Shown here one piece after another: positions 20,068 through 27,818 of a stretch of 64,000 nucleotides of DNA. Below the pieces are notes generated by a model, which had not been told where the DNA came from, did not search any database, and saw only the letters and a list, made by a program, of their open reading frames with translations. The stretch comes from Tateyamaria sp947503385. Lineage in GTDB: Bacteria > Pseudomonadota > Alphaproteobacteria > Rhodobacterales > Rhodobacteraceae. The DNA is taken from positions 1 through 64,000 of the forward strand of contig NZ_JBNFZM010000004.1 of assembly GCF_051195235.1 (NCBI RefSeq), given 5' to 3'. Within the stretch, counting starts at the first letter, position 1; each line of letters begins with the position of its first letter. The position numbers and the translations under genes were made by a program.

Positions 20068-20940
20068 TCAGGTTGTGGCGCGGGCGCGCGTTTCGCGATG
20101 CCAGACATAAATCCCGGCCCCCGCGATCACAAGCGCGCCCAGCACTGTCGGTGCGTCAGGCACTTCGGCAAAAAGCACCAGACCGATCACGATGGCATAG
20201 ATCAGACCGGCATAGTTGAACGGTGCAAGCAGCCCGGCCTCTGCCATGGACAGCGCGCGCACCAGCATCAATTGGCCCGCCGTGCCAAAAACCGCGATGA
20301 GCGCAAGCAGCGTGATATCGCGCGCAGTCAGCGCGGGCATCACAAACGGCATGAACGTGCTGAGGATGACCGCACCCACAAGGCCCGTGTAAAACAGCGA
20401 GGTCCAAACATCTTCGGACGGGCCAACACGGCGGGTGATAAGCGTATATCCGGCGAAACAGGTGGCCGCCACCAGCGGCAAAAGTGCAGCAGGCTGGAAC
20501 AGCTCGGATCCGGGCCGGATGACGATGAGCGCGCCGATCAAGGCAATAACGACGGCGGCGATACGGCGCGGGCCAAGTGCTTCGCGCAGGAAAAGTGCGC
20601 CGCCAAGGGTGATCAGGATGGGGTTGGTGGCCATGACAGCGGTCGCCTCGGCAAGTTCGATCCGTGACAGGGCCTGAAAGAAAAAGAACGTGGCAAGCAT
20701 CAGCAGCACAGAGCGGGCAATCTGTAGTTTGGGATAGGCGGTGCGGACCACGGATTTGAGGCGCGGCGCCACAAGGATCACGACGATCAGCATTTGACCG
20801 GCATACCGCGCCCAAAGCGCGGTGACCGGGCCGGTCGTTGGTGCCGCGGCCTTGACCGTGGCATCCATCAGACTGAAGCACAGGATGGCCGCGAGCGTCA
20901 GCAGGATCGCGGTGCGGGGCAATGAGGGCGTCGCGGGCAT
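20068..20940 (-). CDS. EamA-family drug/metabolite transporter
   Basis: A 290-residue protein with ten predicted membrane helices in two EamA repeats. The first contains ATFFFFQALSRIELAEATAVMATNPILITL and the second ends in APFNYAGLIYAIVIGLVLFAEVPDA, both typical of the RhaT/EamA drug/metabolite transporter superfamily. The substrate is not predictable. It is upstream of and probably co-transcribed with the acyltransferase. Confidence 0.85.
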   Translation of the reverse strand: MPATPSLPRTAILLTLAAILCFSLMDATVKAAAPTTGPVTALWARYAGQMLIVVILVAPRLKSVVRTAYPKLQIARSVLLMLATFFFFQALSRIELAEATAVMATNPILITLGGALFLREALGPRRIAAVVIALIGALIVIRPGSELFQPAALLPLVAATCFAGYTLITRRVGPSEDVWTSLFYTGLVGAVILSTFMPFVMPALTARDITLLALIAVFGTAGQLMLVRALSMAEAGLLAPFNYAGLIYAIVIGLVLFAEVPDAPTVLGALVIAGAGIYVWHRETRARATT

Positions 20941-21068
20941 CCCCGCCGCATACGCGCGCGCCGCGCGTGTGTCGAGTGTTGCAACGCCTCACAAAGCCCG
21001 TGCCCCCAAGTCTTGATCCCGCGCTGCACCGTGACCGGCTACGGCGCGCGGTTGTGCAAGGCCGACGG

Positions 21069-22148
21069 CTAGGCGTCTTCCTCCTCTTCCTCGACCATCA
21101 GCATCAGGTCGCCACGCGCTTCCATATCGCGGATGGTGGCGACGATGCTGCCCATCGCCTCTTCGACATCGGCGGGTTTGGGCGTTCCGGCTTCGGTGAT
21201 TTCCTCGCGCAACTGATCCGCCATGCGGGCCGACATGTTGTCGAGGATGTAGTCGACGCTCGCCTGCATATTCATGGCCGGGGCACCTGCCATGGCAATG
21301 ACCAGCGCCTCTTGATCGATATCGCGCAGGATGCGGGGGATGTCGCGGTCAGCGATGCGGGCAGGGATATTGGCAAAGGTAAAGATCGCCTTGCGCACCG
21401 CATTTGCGAACCCTTCATCCTTTTCATCAAGACCGGCAAGCACGTCGTCGCGTGTCGTTGCCTTGGACGAGTTGAGGATCGCGCCCACCCGTTCCACCGG
21501 CCCGTTATCAAAGGCGCTGATCGGTCGTGCACCCAATTGGCTGGCCAGCGACAGGCCGATACGATCCACCGCAGCCGGGGTCACAGCGCTTGTCTGGGAC
21601 ACCGCATAGGTGATTTGCCGGGCGCGGGGGCCGGGCAGCATTCCAAGCAACTCGGCGGCCTTGGGCACATCCAGCTTTGACAGCATGACGGCGGCGACCT
21701 CGATGCTTTCGGATTCGAGGACGCCCGCCAAAAGGTCATTGTCCATCTCGCGGATACGCGCCCACGGATCGCCTGCCTCGCGTACCCCGGCCTCCTTGCG
21801 CAGGCGCGCGGCCGTCTGGGGGCTGATCTTGCCATCAAGCGCTTCGAGCGCGCCGGCCATGCCGTTGGAAAAGGTCAGGCCAATCCGCTCAACCTCTTCG
21901 GCGAACTCGGCCACAACCTCTTGCAATGTTTCACGGTCAACGGTGCGCATCTGGCCCATCGCCTTGGTCAGCTGGGCCTGCAATTCCTCTGGCAATTCTT
22001 CGAGCGGGATATCGGCCCCCTCATTGATCAGCAGGCGCACGACGATGGCGGCCTTGGCCTTGCGGCTGAGCGTGCCGCCCTTGATCAAGGAACCGCCGCC
22101 CGAGAGTGCAACAGCACGGGCGGCGGGGGATGGTAAAAGCTCTGTCAT
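21069..22148 (-). CDS. fliG: Flagellar motor switch protein FliG
   Basis: A 359-residue FliG, the rotor protein that binds FliF and FliM and receives torque from the stator. It shows the N-terminal KAKAAIVVRLLINEG segment, middle-domain armadillo repeats, and the C-terminal charged helix region (FTFANIPARIADRDIPRILRDID...LVIAMAGA). The acidic tail MVEEEEEDA is notable. I begin at MTELLPS, which has an AGG site; the longer frame has none. No other flagellar gene is adjacent in this window. Confidence 0.88.
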   Translation of the reverse strand: MTELLPSPAARAVALSGGGSLIKGGTLSRKAKAAIVVRLLINEGADIPLEELPEELQAQLTKAMGQMRTVDRETLQEVVAEFAEEVERIGLTFSNGMAGALEALDGKISPQTAARLRKEAGVREAGDPWARIREMDNDLLAGVLESESIEVAAVMLSKLDVPKAAELLGMLPGPRARQITYAVSQTSAVTPAAVDRIGLSLASQLGARPISAFDNGPVERVGAILNSSKATTRDDVLAGLDEKDEGFANAVRKAIFTFANIPARIADRDIPRILRDIDQEALVIAMAGAPAMNMQASVDYILDNMSARMADQLREEITEAGTPKPADVEEAMGSIVATIRDMEARGDLMLMVEEEEEDA

Positions 22149-22188
22149 GTCCTGCCTCTGACCCCTTTTGCAAAGGGTTCTGGCAGGC

Positions 22189-22226
22189 AAAGGTTGAGAA
22201 ACATTCAATCCTGTCCCTCAACCTTT
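22189..22226. promoter_or_regulatory. 10-bp perfect inverted repeat upstream of fliG
   Basis: AAAGGTTGAG and CTCAACCTTT form a perfect 10-bp stem with an 18-base loop between the TPR gene and fliG. A second small dyad (CCCTTT, TGC, AAAGGG) follows closer to fliG. They could terminate the TPR transcript or act in the fliG leader. Confidence 0.4.
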
Positions 22227-22236
22227 CGAAAAAGCG

Positions 22237-22836
22237 TCAGTAGCTGTAGGTGGTGCCCGTCTGGATCGCGTTGCGCAGCGATACTTCGGACCAAGTGCCG
22301 GTGCCGCCGCGGTTCTGGATTTCGCGCAGCTGCTCAAGGGCGGCCACTTTGTTACCCGCGTCGACCAGTCCCTGACCCATGTAAGAGCGCGCAAGGATGT
22401 TGTCGGGGTTCACGTCGATGGCTTGTGTGTAATAGGCATTGGCCAGCTCGGCCCGGCCCAATTTGCGGGCGGTAAAACCGCGATAGGTCAGCACGCGGTC
22501 GCTGAGCTGTTCGGGCATCTGGTCCAGCACCTTGATCGCGTCCTGATAGCGACCCGCATAGGCCAGTTCACGCACGGCCTTGTACAACGTATCGCTGTCC
22601 ATGTAGCCGGTCCGGTCGGGGCGGACGCATTTGTTGATGCTGACGTCGAAAACACCATTCACCGGCTGCGAGAATTTCACCCATTTGCCGATCTCGGGAT
22701 CCCACTGGCGGGCCTGAAAGCAGTTCTTGGTGGTTTCGGTCTTTTTCGGGGGCTCTTCGCTGTCCTTGGCCAGCACGATTGTGGGCGCAAGGGTGGGCAG
22801 GGCGAGGGCGGTGGTGAGGATCAGGGCACGCAGCAT
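22237..22836 (-). CDS. Secreted tetratricopeptide-repeat protein
   Basis: A 199-residue protein beginning with a signal peptide (MLRALILTTALALPTLAPTIVLA). After a lysine/threonine-rich linker there are two Cys (KNCFQ; NKCVRPD) and then TPR-like repeats (LAYAGRYQDAIKVLDQMP, RAELANAYYTQAIDVNPDNILARSYMGQGLVDAGN). GGAG lies well placed before the chosen ATG. It is probably a periplasmic scaffold; the partner is unknown. Confidence 0.7.
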   Translation of the reverse strand: MLRALILTTALALPTLAPTIVLAKDSEEPPKKTETTKNCFQARQWDPEIGKWVKFSQPVNGVFDVSINKCVRPDRTGYMDSDTLYKAVRELAYAGRYQDAIKVLDQMPEQLSDRVLTYRGFTARKLGRAELANAYYTQAIDVNPDNILARSYMGQGLVDAGNKVAALEQLREIQNRGGTGTWSEVSLRNAIQTGTTYSY

Positions 22837-22938
22837 CTTGGGTCTCCGTTCGGGATGCGTTTGGGATATGTACGAGATCAACCCCAAACGCGGATGCTTT
22901 ATGCGATCACGAAGCCGTGATAATAGTTACGAACGCGG

Positions 22939-23103
22939 TCAGCCCGTGGTCGTCACGCAGGAATTTGTCGCGGCATCAAAGGTGGTGCCGGGTGCGCAAG
23001 ACATGGCCTGCTGTTCGTGTTTGCCGTAATTGCAGCCCGCAGCGAAGCTGAGCGTGGGGGCGAGGGTGAGGGCCAGCGCGACGGCGAGGGTCTTGGTCTT
23101 CAT
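22939..23103 (-). CDS. Small secreted Cys-containing protein
   Basis: A 54-residue protein. A signal peptide (MKTKTLAVALALTLAPTLSFA) is followed by AGCNYGKHEQQAMSCAPGTTFDAATNSCV, with three Cys and a 'C-PGT-FD-TN-C' pattern seen in small secreted proteins near purB in related bacteria. A GGAG site precedes the ATG with good spacing. The mature peptide is only about 32 residues; function unknown. Confidence 0.6.
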   Translation of the reverse strand: MKTKTLAVALALTLAPTLSFAAGCNYGKHEQQAMSCAPGTTFDAATNSCVTTTG

Positions 23104-23243
23104 CTTTCGTCTCCTTTTCATCGGGTGACGTAAGGGTAGGCCAGAACAGGGCGCGGACCAAAGAAAAACTGCGCAATGCGCAGTCCTCTGCCCGGAACTC
23201 GGGCGCAGGAGGGGGCGCTGCCCCCGCGCGTGCCGCGCCCCCC

Positions 23244-23267
23244 GTGGTATTTCCGGTCAGAAGAAAC
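23244..23267. repeat. 24-bp intergenic repeat (exact inverted copy at 15392-15415)
   Basis: These bases lie between the small secreted gene and the purB stop, just after a G-run/C-run hairpin (GGGGGCGCTGCCCCC). They are identical, in inverse orientation, to 15392-15415. Confidence 0.75.
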
Positions 23268-23269
23268 GA

Positions 23270-24574
23270 TCAGTCGCCAAAGACGCGGGCAAAGATCGTG
23301 TCGACATGTTTGGTGTGATAGCCCATGTCGAATTTTTCCTCGATCCCGTCGGTGCTAAGAGCCGCAACGACATCCGCATCGGCCAGCAACTCCGCTTTGA
23401 AATCGGTGCGTTCTTCCCAGACCTTGAGGGCGTTGCGCTGGACCATGGTATAGGCGTCCTCGCGGCTGACACCCGCTTGGGTCAGGGCCAAAAGGACGCG
23501 CTGCGACATAACGAGGCCGGGAAACTTGTTCATGTTGTCCAGCATATTCTCGGGGAAGATCAGCATCTTGTCGACGACGCCGGTCAGGCGGGCCAGCGCA
23601 AAGTCGAGGGTGATTGTGGCATCGGGGCCGATCATCCGTTCGACGCTGGAGTGGCTGATATCGCGTTCGTGCCAAAGCGCCACATTCTCCATCGCGGGGA
23701 TCACGGCGGCGCGCACCATGCGGGCGAGACCGGTGAGGTTTTCCGTCAGCACCGGGTTTTTCTTGTGCGGCATGGCGGAGGAGCCTTTTTGGCCCATGGA
23801 AAAGAATTCGGCACCCTCCAGCACTTCGGTGCGCTGCATGTGGCGGATTTCTATAGCGATGTTTTCAATCGAACTGGCGATGACCCCCAGCGTCGCAAAG
23901 AACGCCGCATGGCGATCCCGTGGGATCACTTGTGTGCTGATCGGTTCGGGCACCAGACCCAACTTGTCGCAGACATGTTCCTCGACCGCAGGGTCGATAT
24001 TGGCGAAGGTGCCCACCGCACCGGAGATAGCGCCGGTCGCAATTTCGGCGCGGGCGTCGCGCATCCGGCTGAGGTTGCGGTCCATCTCGGCATAAAAGCG
24101 GGCAAAGGTCAGGCCCATGGTTGTGGGTTCGGCGTGGATGCCGTGGCTGCGGCCCACGCGGAGTGTGTCCTTGTGCTCAAGGGCGCGCTTTTTGAGGGCG
24201 GAGAGCAGTGCTTCGAGATCGGTGATGAGGATGTCGGCGGCGCGGGTGAGCTGCACGTTGAAACAGGTGTCGAGCACGTCCGAAGATGTCATTCCCTGAT
24301 GCACAAAGCGGGCCTCGTCGCTGCCCACATGTTCGGCCAGATGCGTCAGAAAGGCGATGACGTCATGTTTTGTGACGGCTTCGATCTCGTCGATGCGCGC
24401 CACGTCGAATTCTACATCCTTGGCTTTCCAGACGGCCTCGGCATTCTCTCGCGGGATCACGCCCAGATCGGCCATGGCGTCGCAGGCATGTGCCTCGATC
24501 TCGTACCAGATGCGGAATTTCGTGGCTGGGTCCCAGATGGCAACCATGTCAGGGCGGGAATAACGGGGGATCAT
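23270..24574 (-). CDS. purB: Adenylosuccinate lyase
   Basis: A 434-residue member of the fumarase/aspartase superfamily that cleaves SAICAR and adenylosuccinate in purine synthesis. The superfamily signature GSSAMPHKKNP is present. The N-terminus MIPRYSRPDMVAIW is the classical PurB start, with an AAAGG site just upstream. The conserved TSSDVLDT and HGIHAEPTT regions are also visible. Length is normal. Confidence 0.96.
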   Translation of the reverse strand: MIPRYSRPDMVAIWDPATKFRIWYEIEAHACDAMADLGVIPRENAEAVWKAKDVEFDVARIDEIEAVTKHDVIAFLTHLAEHVGSDEARFVHQGMTSSDVLDTCFNVQLTRAADILITDLEALLSALKKRALEHKDTLRVGRSHGIHAEPTTMGLTFARFYAEMDRNLSRMRDARAEIATGAISGAVGTFANIDPAVEEHVCDKLGLVPEPISTQVIPRDRHAAFFATLGVIASSIENIAIEIRHMQRTEVLEGAEFFSMGQKGSSAMPHKKNPVLTENLTGLARMVRAAVIPAMENVALWHERDISHSSVERMIGPDATITLDFALARLTGVVDKMLIFPENMLDNMNKFPGLVMSQRVLLALTQAGVSREDAYTMVQRNALKVWEERTDFKAELLADADVVAALSTDGIEEKFDMGYHTKHVDTIFARVFGD

Positions 24575-24655
24575 GGGGCACCTTTTTGTGACTGTCGCAT
24601 CATGTGCCGCGTCCTTAGACTGCGGTCCGATGAACGACAAGATGAAGGCACGCAG

Positions 24656-24988
24656 ATGAGACGCTTTGCCCTGATGATTGCCCTCTTGGCCTCGCCCGCT
24701 GGGGCGGAGCCTTGGGTGACGCTGGATGGTGCCGGCGTGCGGGCCGCGCTGGAAGGGCGCGTGATCGCCTTTGAGACCGCGCGGCAGGACTTTCGGTCTT
24801 CGGGGCGCACGCTTTATGTTTTTGGCGGGCGTGACAGCTGGGGGTATTGGCGGGTTCAGGGCGATCAGTATTGCAGCCAGTGGCCCCCGTCGGACCTGTG
24901 GGCCTGCTATGACATCGCGGTGTCGGGGGCGATGGTGCGCTTTGTCGGAACGGGAAACGATGTGACGGATGGTGTTTATGCCGACTAA
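24656..24988 (+). CDS. Small secreted protein of unknown function
   Basis: A 110-residue protein with a signal peptide (MRRFALMIALLASPAGA) and a mature domain rich in aromatic residues and two Cys (DQYCSQWPPSDLWACYDI). AAGG lies eight bases before the ATG. It is divergent from purB and its 3' end overlaps the DUF6314 gene. The domain pattern (a strand carrying RTLYVFGGRDSWGYWRV, then the Cys pair) suggests a small beta-sheet periplasmic protein. I do not recognise a named family. Confidence 0.65.
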   Translation: MRRFALMIALLASPAGAEPWVTLDGAGVRAALEGRVIAFETARQDFRSSGRTLYVFGGRDSWGYWRVQGDQYCSQWPPSDLWACYDIAVSGAMVRFVGTGNDVTDGVYAD

Positions 24989-25391
24989 CCGGGTGTTGCA
25001 GGATTTCGTCGGTGTCTGGCAGATCAGTCGTAAGATCCACCATGCCGACGGCACCTGTGCGACATTTGACGGACAGGCGGTGTTTGCGCCCGAGGCGGAT
25101 GGTTTGCGCCACGACGAGACGGGCACGCTGCGCATCGGCGCAGGCCCGCCATTAAGTGCAACGCAACGCTACTGCTGGGACGCGGATCTGGCCGTATATT
25201 TCGAGGATGGGCGGTTTTTTCACCATGTGCCGCCACTGGGCGGCGATACCGCGCATTGGTGCGATCCCGATCAATATGACGGGCGGTACGGGTTTGAAGA
25301 CTGGCCCAGCTTTACCGTGCAGTGGCGGGTCAGGGGCCCGCGCAAGGATTACCGGATGCTGTCGCGCTATGACCGTGCTGGCAGCATCTGA
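24969..25391 (+). CDS. DUF6314 family protein
   Basis: A 140-residue (or 137 from the inner ATG) soluble protein. The lipocalin-like pattern FVGVWQISRKI at the N-terminus, an RYCWDADLAVYFEDGRFFH strand pair and the C-terminal WRVRGPRKDYRMLSRYDR match the DUF6314 family. It overlaps the preceding secreted-protein gene by 20 bases, suggesting coupled translation. Function unknown. The 3' end overlaps the convergent DUF6455 gene by 25 bases. Confidence 0.65.
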   Translation: MVFMPTNRVLQDFVGVWQISRKIHHADGTCATFDGQAVFAPEADGLRHDETGTLRIGAGPPLSATQRYCWDADLAVYFEDGRFFHHVPPLGGDTAHWCDPDQYDGRYGFEDWPSFTVQWRVRGPRKDYRMLSRYDRAGSI

Positions 25392-25627
25392 AAGGCGGCC
25401 TTGTTCGGGCAAATATCCGGCGGCTCCGGCAGGGTCAGCGACATTGCCTGCACGGCGGCGCAGCCGGGTTGATCCGGGCAGGCAACGCAGCGCAGGACCA
25501 TTTCGCGCAGGCGGCGGGCGTGGGCTTGGGTTGCGTGTTCGCGTGGGCCAATTGGTGATTTGCGCAGGCGTGACATCATGCCGGACATGAGGTCGGCGCT
25601 TGTGGCGGTCTTGGTGAAAAGGGGCAT
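25367..25627 (-). CDS. DUF6455 family small Cys-rich protein
   Basis: An 86-residue protein carrying the pattern VLRCVACPDQPGC, about 16 residues, then ICPNKAAF, i.e. four cysteines in the arrangement of the DUF6455 family of Rhodobacterales. Four Cys suggest metal or Fe-S binding, but this is inference. AGGAGG lies six bases before the ATG. An FnrL-type box 58-71 bases upstream suggests oxygen-responsive expression. Confidence 0.7.
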   Translation of the reverse strand: MPLFTKTATSADLMSGMMSRLRKSPIGPREHATQAHARRLREMVLRCVACPDQPGCAAVQAMSLTLPEPPDICPNKAAFQMLPARS

Positions 25628-25684
25628 GGCAGCCTCCTGAGTGGCATTCAATCAGACAGTGTCACAGTTTGGTTTGGCCTGTCC

Positions 25685-25698
25685 TTGATGTGCATCAA
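25685..25698. promoter_or_regulatory. FNR/FnrL-type box
   Basis: TTGATGTGCATCAA matches the FnrL consensus TTGAT-N4-ATCAA perfectly. It lies between the divergent DUF6455 gene (start 58 bases away) and bioY (79 bases away). From the distance I think DUF6455 is the main target, but bioY cannot be excluded. Confidence 0.7.
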
Positions 25699-25776
25699 CT
25701 GTCTTTCGCACTTGCAGAAACAGGGGCGGCTTGGCACAAGACGGGCAGCAAAAACACGGATCGGTGAGGGCCAATC

Positions 25777-26376
25777 ATGGAAAACACGTGGAATAACAAA
25801 GTGCTGAGCGATGTGCTTGGTGCCGATAGCGGGACGGCGTTGCGCGTCAAGCAGGTTGCACTGGTGGTGCTGGGTGTCGTGGCGCTGGCGATTGCGGCGA
25901 AAATCAAGGTGCCAATGTGGCCCGTGCCGGTGACGATGGGGACCTTTGCGGTGCTGACAATCGGCGCGGCCTATGGTGCGCGTTTGGGGTTGGTGACGAT
26001 CCTGGCCTACATGATCGTGGGTGCGTTGGGCTTTGACATTTTTGCGGGATCTTCGGCCGAGACATTCGGCCTGACTTACATGATGGGCGGCACAGGCGGC
26101 TATCTGGTGGGCTACGTGCTGGCCACGGTAGCGCTGGGTGCGCTGGCGCAGCGCGGCTGGGACCGGTCGGTGGTCTGGATGGCGCTGGCGATGGGGATCG
26201 GCACCGTGCTGATCTATGTGCCGGGCTTGCTGTGGCTGGGTCAGCTTTATGGTTGGGACAAGCCGATCCTTGCATGGGGTCTGACGCCGTTCCTGCTGGG
26301 TGATGCGCTGAAACTGGCACTGGCCGCGGCGGTTCTGCCGGCGGCGTGGAAACTGGTTGGCCGCGCGCGCGGCTAA
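25777..26376 (+). CDS. bioY: Biotin transporter BioY (ECF S-component)
   Basis: A 199-residue integral membrane protein with six helices. The motifs IKVPMWPVPVTMGTFAVL, GARLGLVTILAYMIVGALGFDIFAG and MGGTGGYLVGYVLA are hallmark BioY segments, binding biotin. No ATPase (BioM) or BioN gene is adjacent, so it may work alone or with a shared energising module. I see no BioR operator upstream. Confidence 0.93.
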   Translation: MENTWNNKVLSDVLGADSGTALRVKQVALVVLGVVALAIAAKIKVPMWPVPVTMGTFAVLTIGAAYGARLGLVTILAYMIVGALGFDIFAGSSAETFGLTYMMGGTGGYLVGYVLATVALGALAQRGWDRSVVWMALAMGIGTVLIYVPGLLWLGQLYGWDKPILAWGLTPFLLGDALKLALAAAVLPAAWKLVGRARG

Positions 26377-26401
26377 GTGCAGACTTGATCCAAAGGAAAG
26401 G

Positions 26402-26430
26402 CGCGGACCCCTGACGGGGCCCGCGTCTTA
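26402..26430 (+). terminator. Hairpin terminator after bioY
   Basis: CGCGGACCCC and GGGGCCCGCG pair with one mismatch around a 4-base loop, followed by TCTTACTTC. It lies between the convergent ends of bioY and the OsmC fusion gene. Confidence 0.55.
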
Positions 26431-26470
26431 CTTCATTCTGGGACATGCGTTGACCTGAGCCCTTTTGCGA

Positions 26471-27709
26471 TCAGGTGGTCGCGGGCGTTTGGGTTGTCGC
26501 CGGGGTCAGTTCGGTGATCACGGTCGAGCTGCGTTCCAGCGTGCGGTGCACGGGGCATTTGTCCGCGATTTCCATTAGGCGGGCGCGTTGCGTGTCATCC
26601 AGCGCGCCGGTCAGGGTGATGCGGCGTTTCCATTCATCCACTTTGTCACCAATCGCGGCGTCCGCGTCCTGTGCGTGGACCTTGTTGTGGCTCACATCCA
26701 CTGAAACATGATCCAGCGGCCACTCCTTTCGGCGGGCATACATGCGGATTGTCATCGACGTACAGGCCGCAAGACCCGCGCTGACAAGGCCATAGGGCGA
26801 CAGCCCCTTGTTTGTGCCGCCGTAAGCGCGTGGCTCATCGGCGAGGATGTGGTGACGGGTGCCATGCGTAATGTCTTGCAGGAACCCTTTTGGGTCCGCC
26901 TCGGCGCTGCGCACAACCCCTTCGGGCGCACCGATGGGTGGGGCGGGCGGTGTGAGTGACAGGTATCGTTTCGCCCATGTGGCGATGATGTCGGCGGCGT
27001 ATTCGGCATGTTCGCTGCTGGTGATCAGGTGGTCGGCGTCGTCGAGGGTGACAAAGCTTTTGGGGTGTTTTGCGGCCAGGAAAATCTGGCTGGCGTTGTC
27101 GATGCTGACGATGCTGTCGCGCGGCGCGTGCAGGATCAGAAGCGCAGCATCCAGTTTGCCGATGGCGGGGGTGAGCGCGCCTTGGGCCACATCGTCGATA
27201 AACTGCTTGCCGATGCGGAAGGGGCGACCACCCAGCGACACTTCTGCGACACCTTTGGAGATAATCTCGGGCAGGGCGTCGGCGAAGTTGTGAGTGACGT
27301 GTTCGGGATCGAAGGGCGCGCCGAGCGTGGCGACCGCCTTGATCTGGGGCAGATCGGCTGTGGCTTTGAGCACGGCGGCGCCGCCCAGCGAGTGGCCGAT
27401 TAGCAGGGTGGGCGGCATGTCCCGGTCGTTGAGGTATTCCACCGCTTTTTCAAGGTCTTCGACGTTGGACGTAAAGCTGGTGTTCGAAAACTCCCCCTCC
27501 GAATGCCCCAGCCCGGTGAAATCAAAACGCAGCACGGCGATGCCCATCGTGCTGAGACGCGCAGCGATGCGGCGGGCGGCGGGGATGTCCTTGCCGCAGG
27601 TAAAGCAGTGGGCAAACACAGCAGTGGCAAGATGCGGCCCTTCGGGCAAATCAAGCCGCGCGTCGAGCGGGCCGGCGTGGCCCGGAAAGGTGATGCGTTC
27701 CGTTGGCAT
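26471..27709 (-). CDS. Fusion of alpha/beta hydrolase and OsmC-like peroxidase domain
   Basis: A 412-residue two-domain protein. Residues about 1-250 are an alpha/beta hydrolase: nucleophile elbow GHSLGG, and a late DADHL histidine. Residues about 265-405 are an OsmC-like domain with the two reactive Cys in LAACTSMTIRMYARR and DKCPVHRTLE, the layout of thiol-dependent organic hydroperoxide reductases. This fusion is known in proteobacteria (bifunctional alpha/beta hydrolase/OsmC family). The substrate link between the halves is unknown. Confidence 0.85.
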   Translation of the reverse strand: MPTERITFPGHAGPLDARLDLPEGPHLATAVFAHCFTCGKDIPAARRIAARLSTMGIAVLRFDFTGLGHSEGEFSNTSFTSNVEDLEKAVEYLNDRDMPPTLLIGHSLGGAAVLKATADLPQIKAVATLGAPFDPEHVTHNFADALPEIISKGVAEVSLGGRPFRIGKQFIDDVAQGALTPAIGKLDAALLILHAPRDSIVSIDNASQIFLAAKHPKSFVTLDDADHLITSSEHAEYAADIIATWAKRYLSLTPPAPPIGAPEGVVRSAEADPKGFLQDITHGTRHHILADEPRAYGGTNKGLSPYGLVSAGLAACTSMTIRMYARRKEWPLDHVSVDVSHNKVHAQDADAAIGDKVDEWKRRITLTGALDDTQRARLMEIADKCPVHRTLERSSTVITELTPATTQTPATT

Positions 27710-27818
27710 TTGGTATCTCCTGTTGCTGACAGGATGGGGGTTTGCGCGCCTTTGGGGAAGGGGGTGAAATATGCCCTCACGCGGAGGTGTTGAGTCTCAC
27801 CATGGTGGAGACGCGACG

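Noticed and set aside
24575..25135. A long N-terminal extension of purB
   Set aside because: It overlaps the divergent secreted-protein gene and lacks a ribosome-binding site; the ATG at 24574 gives the canonical N-terminus.
25699..25776. BioR operator before bioY
   Set aside because: No TTATAGATAA-like site was found; only the FnrL-type box is convincing.
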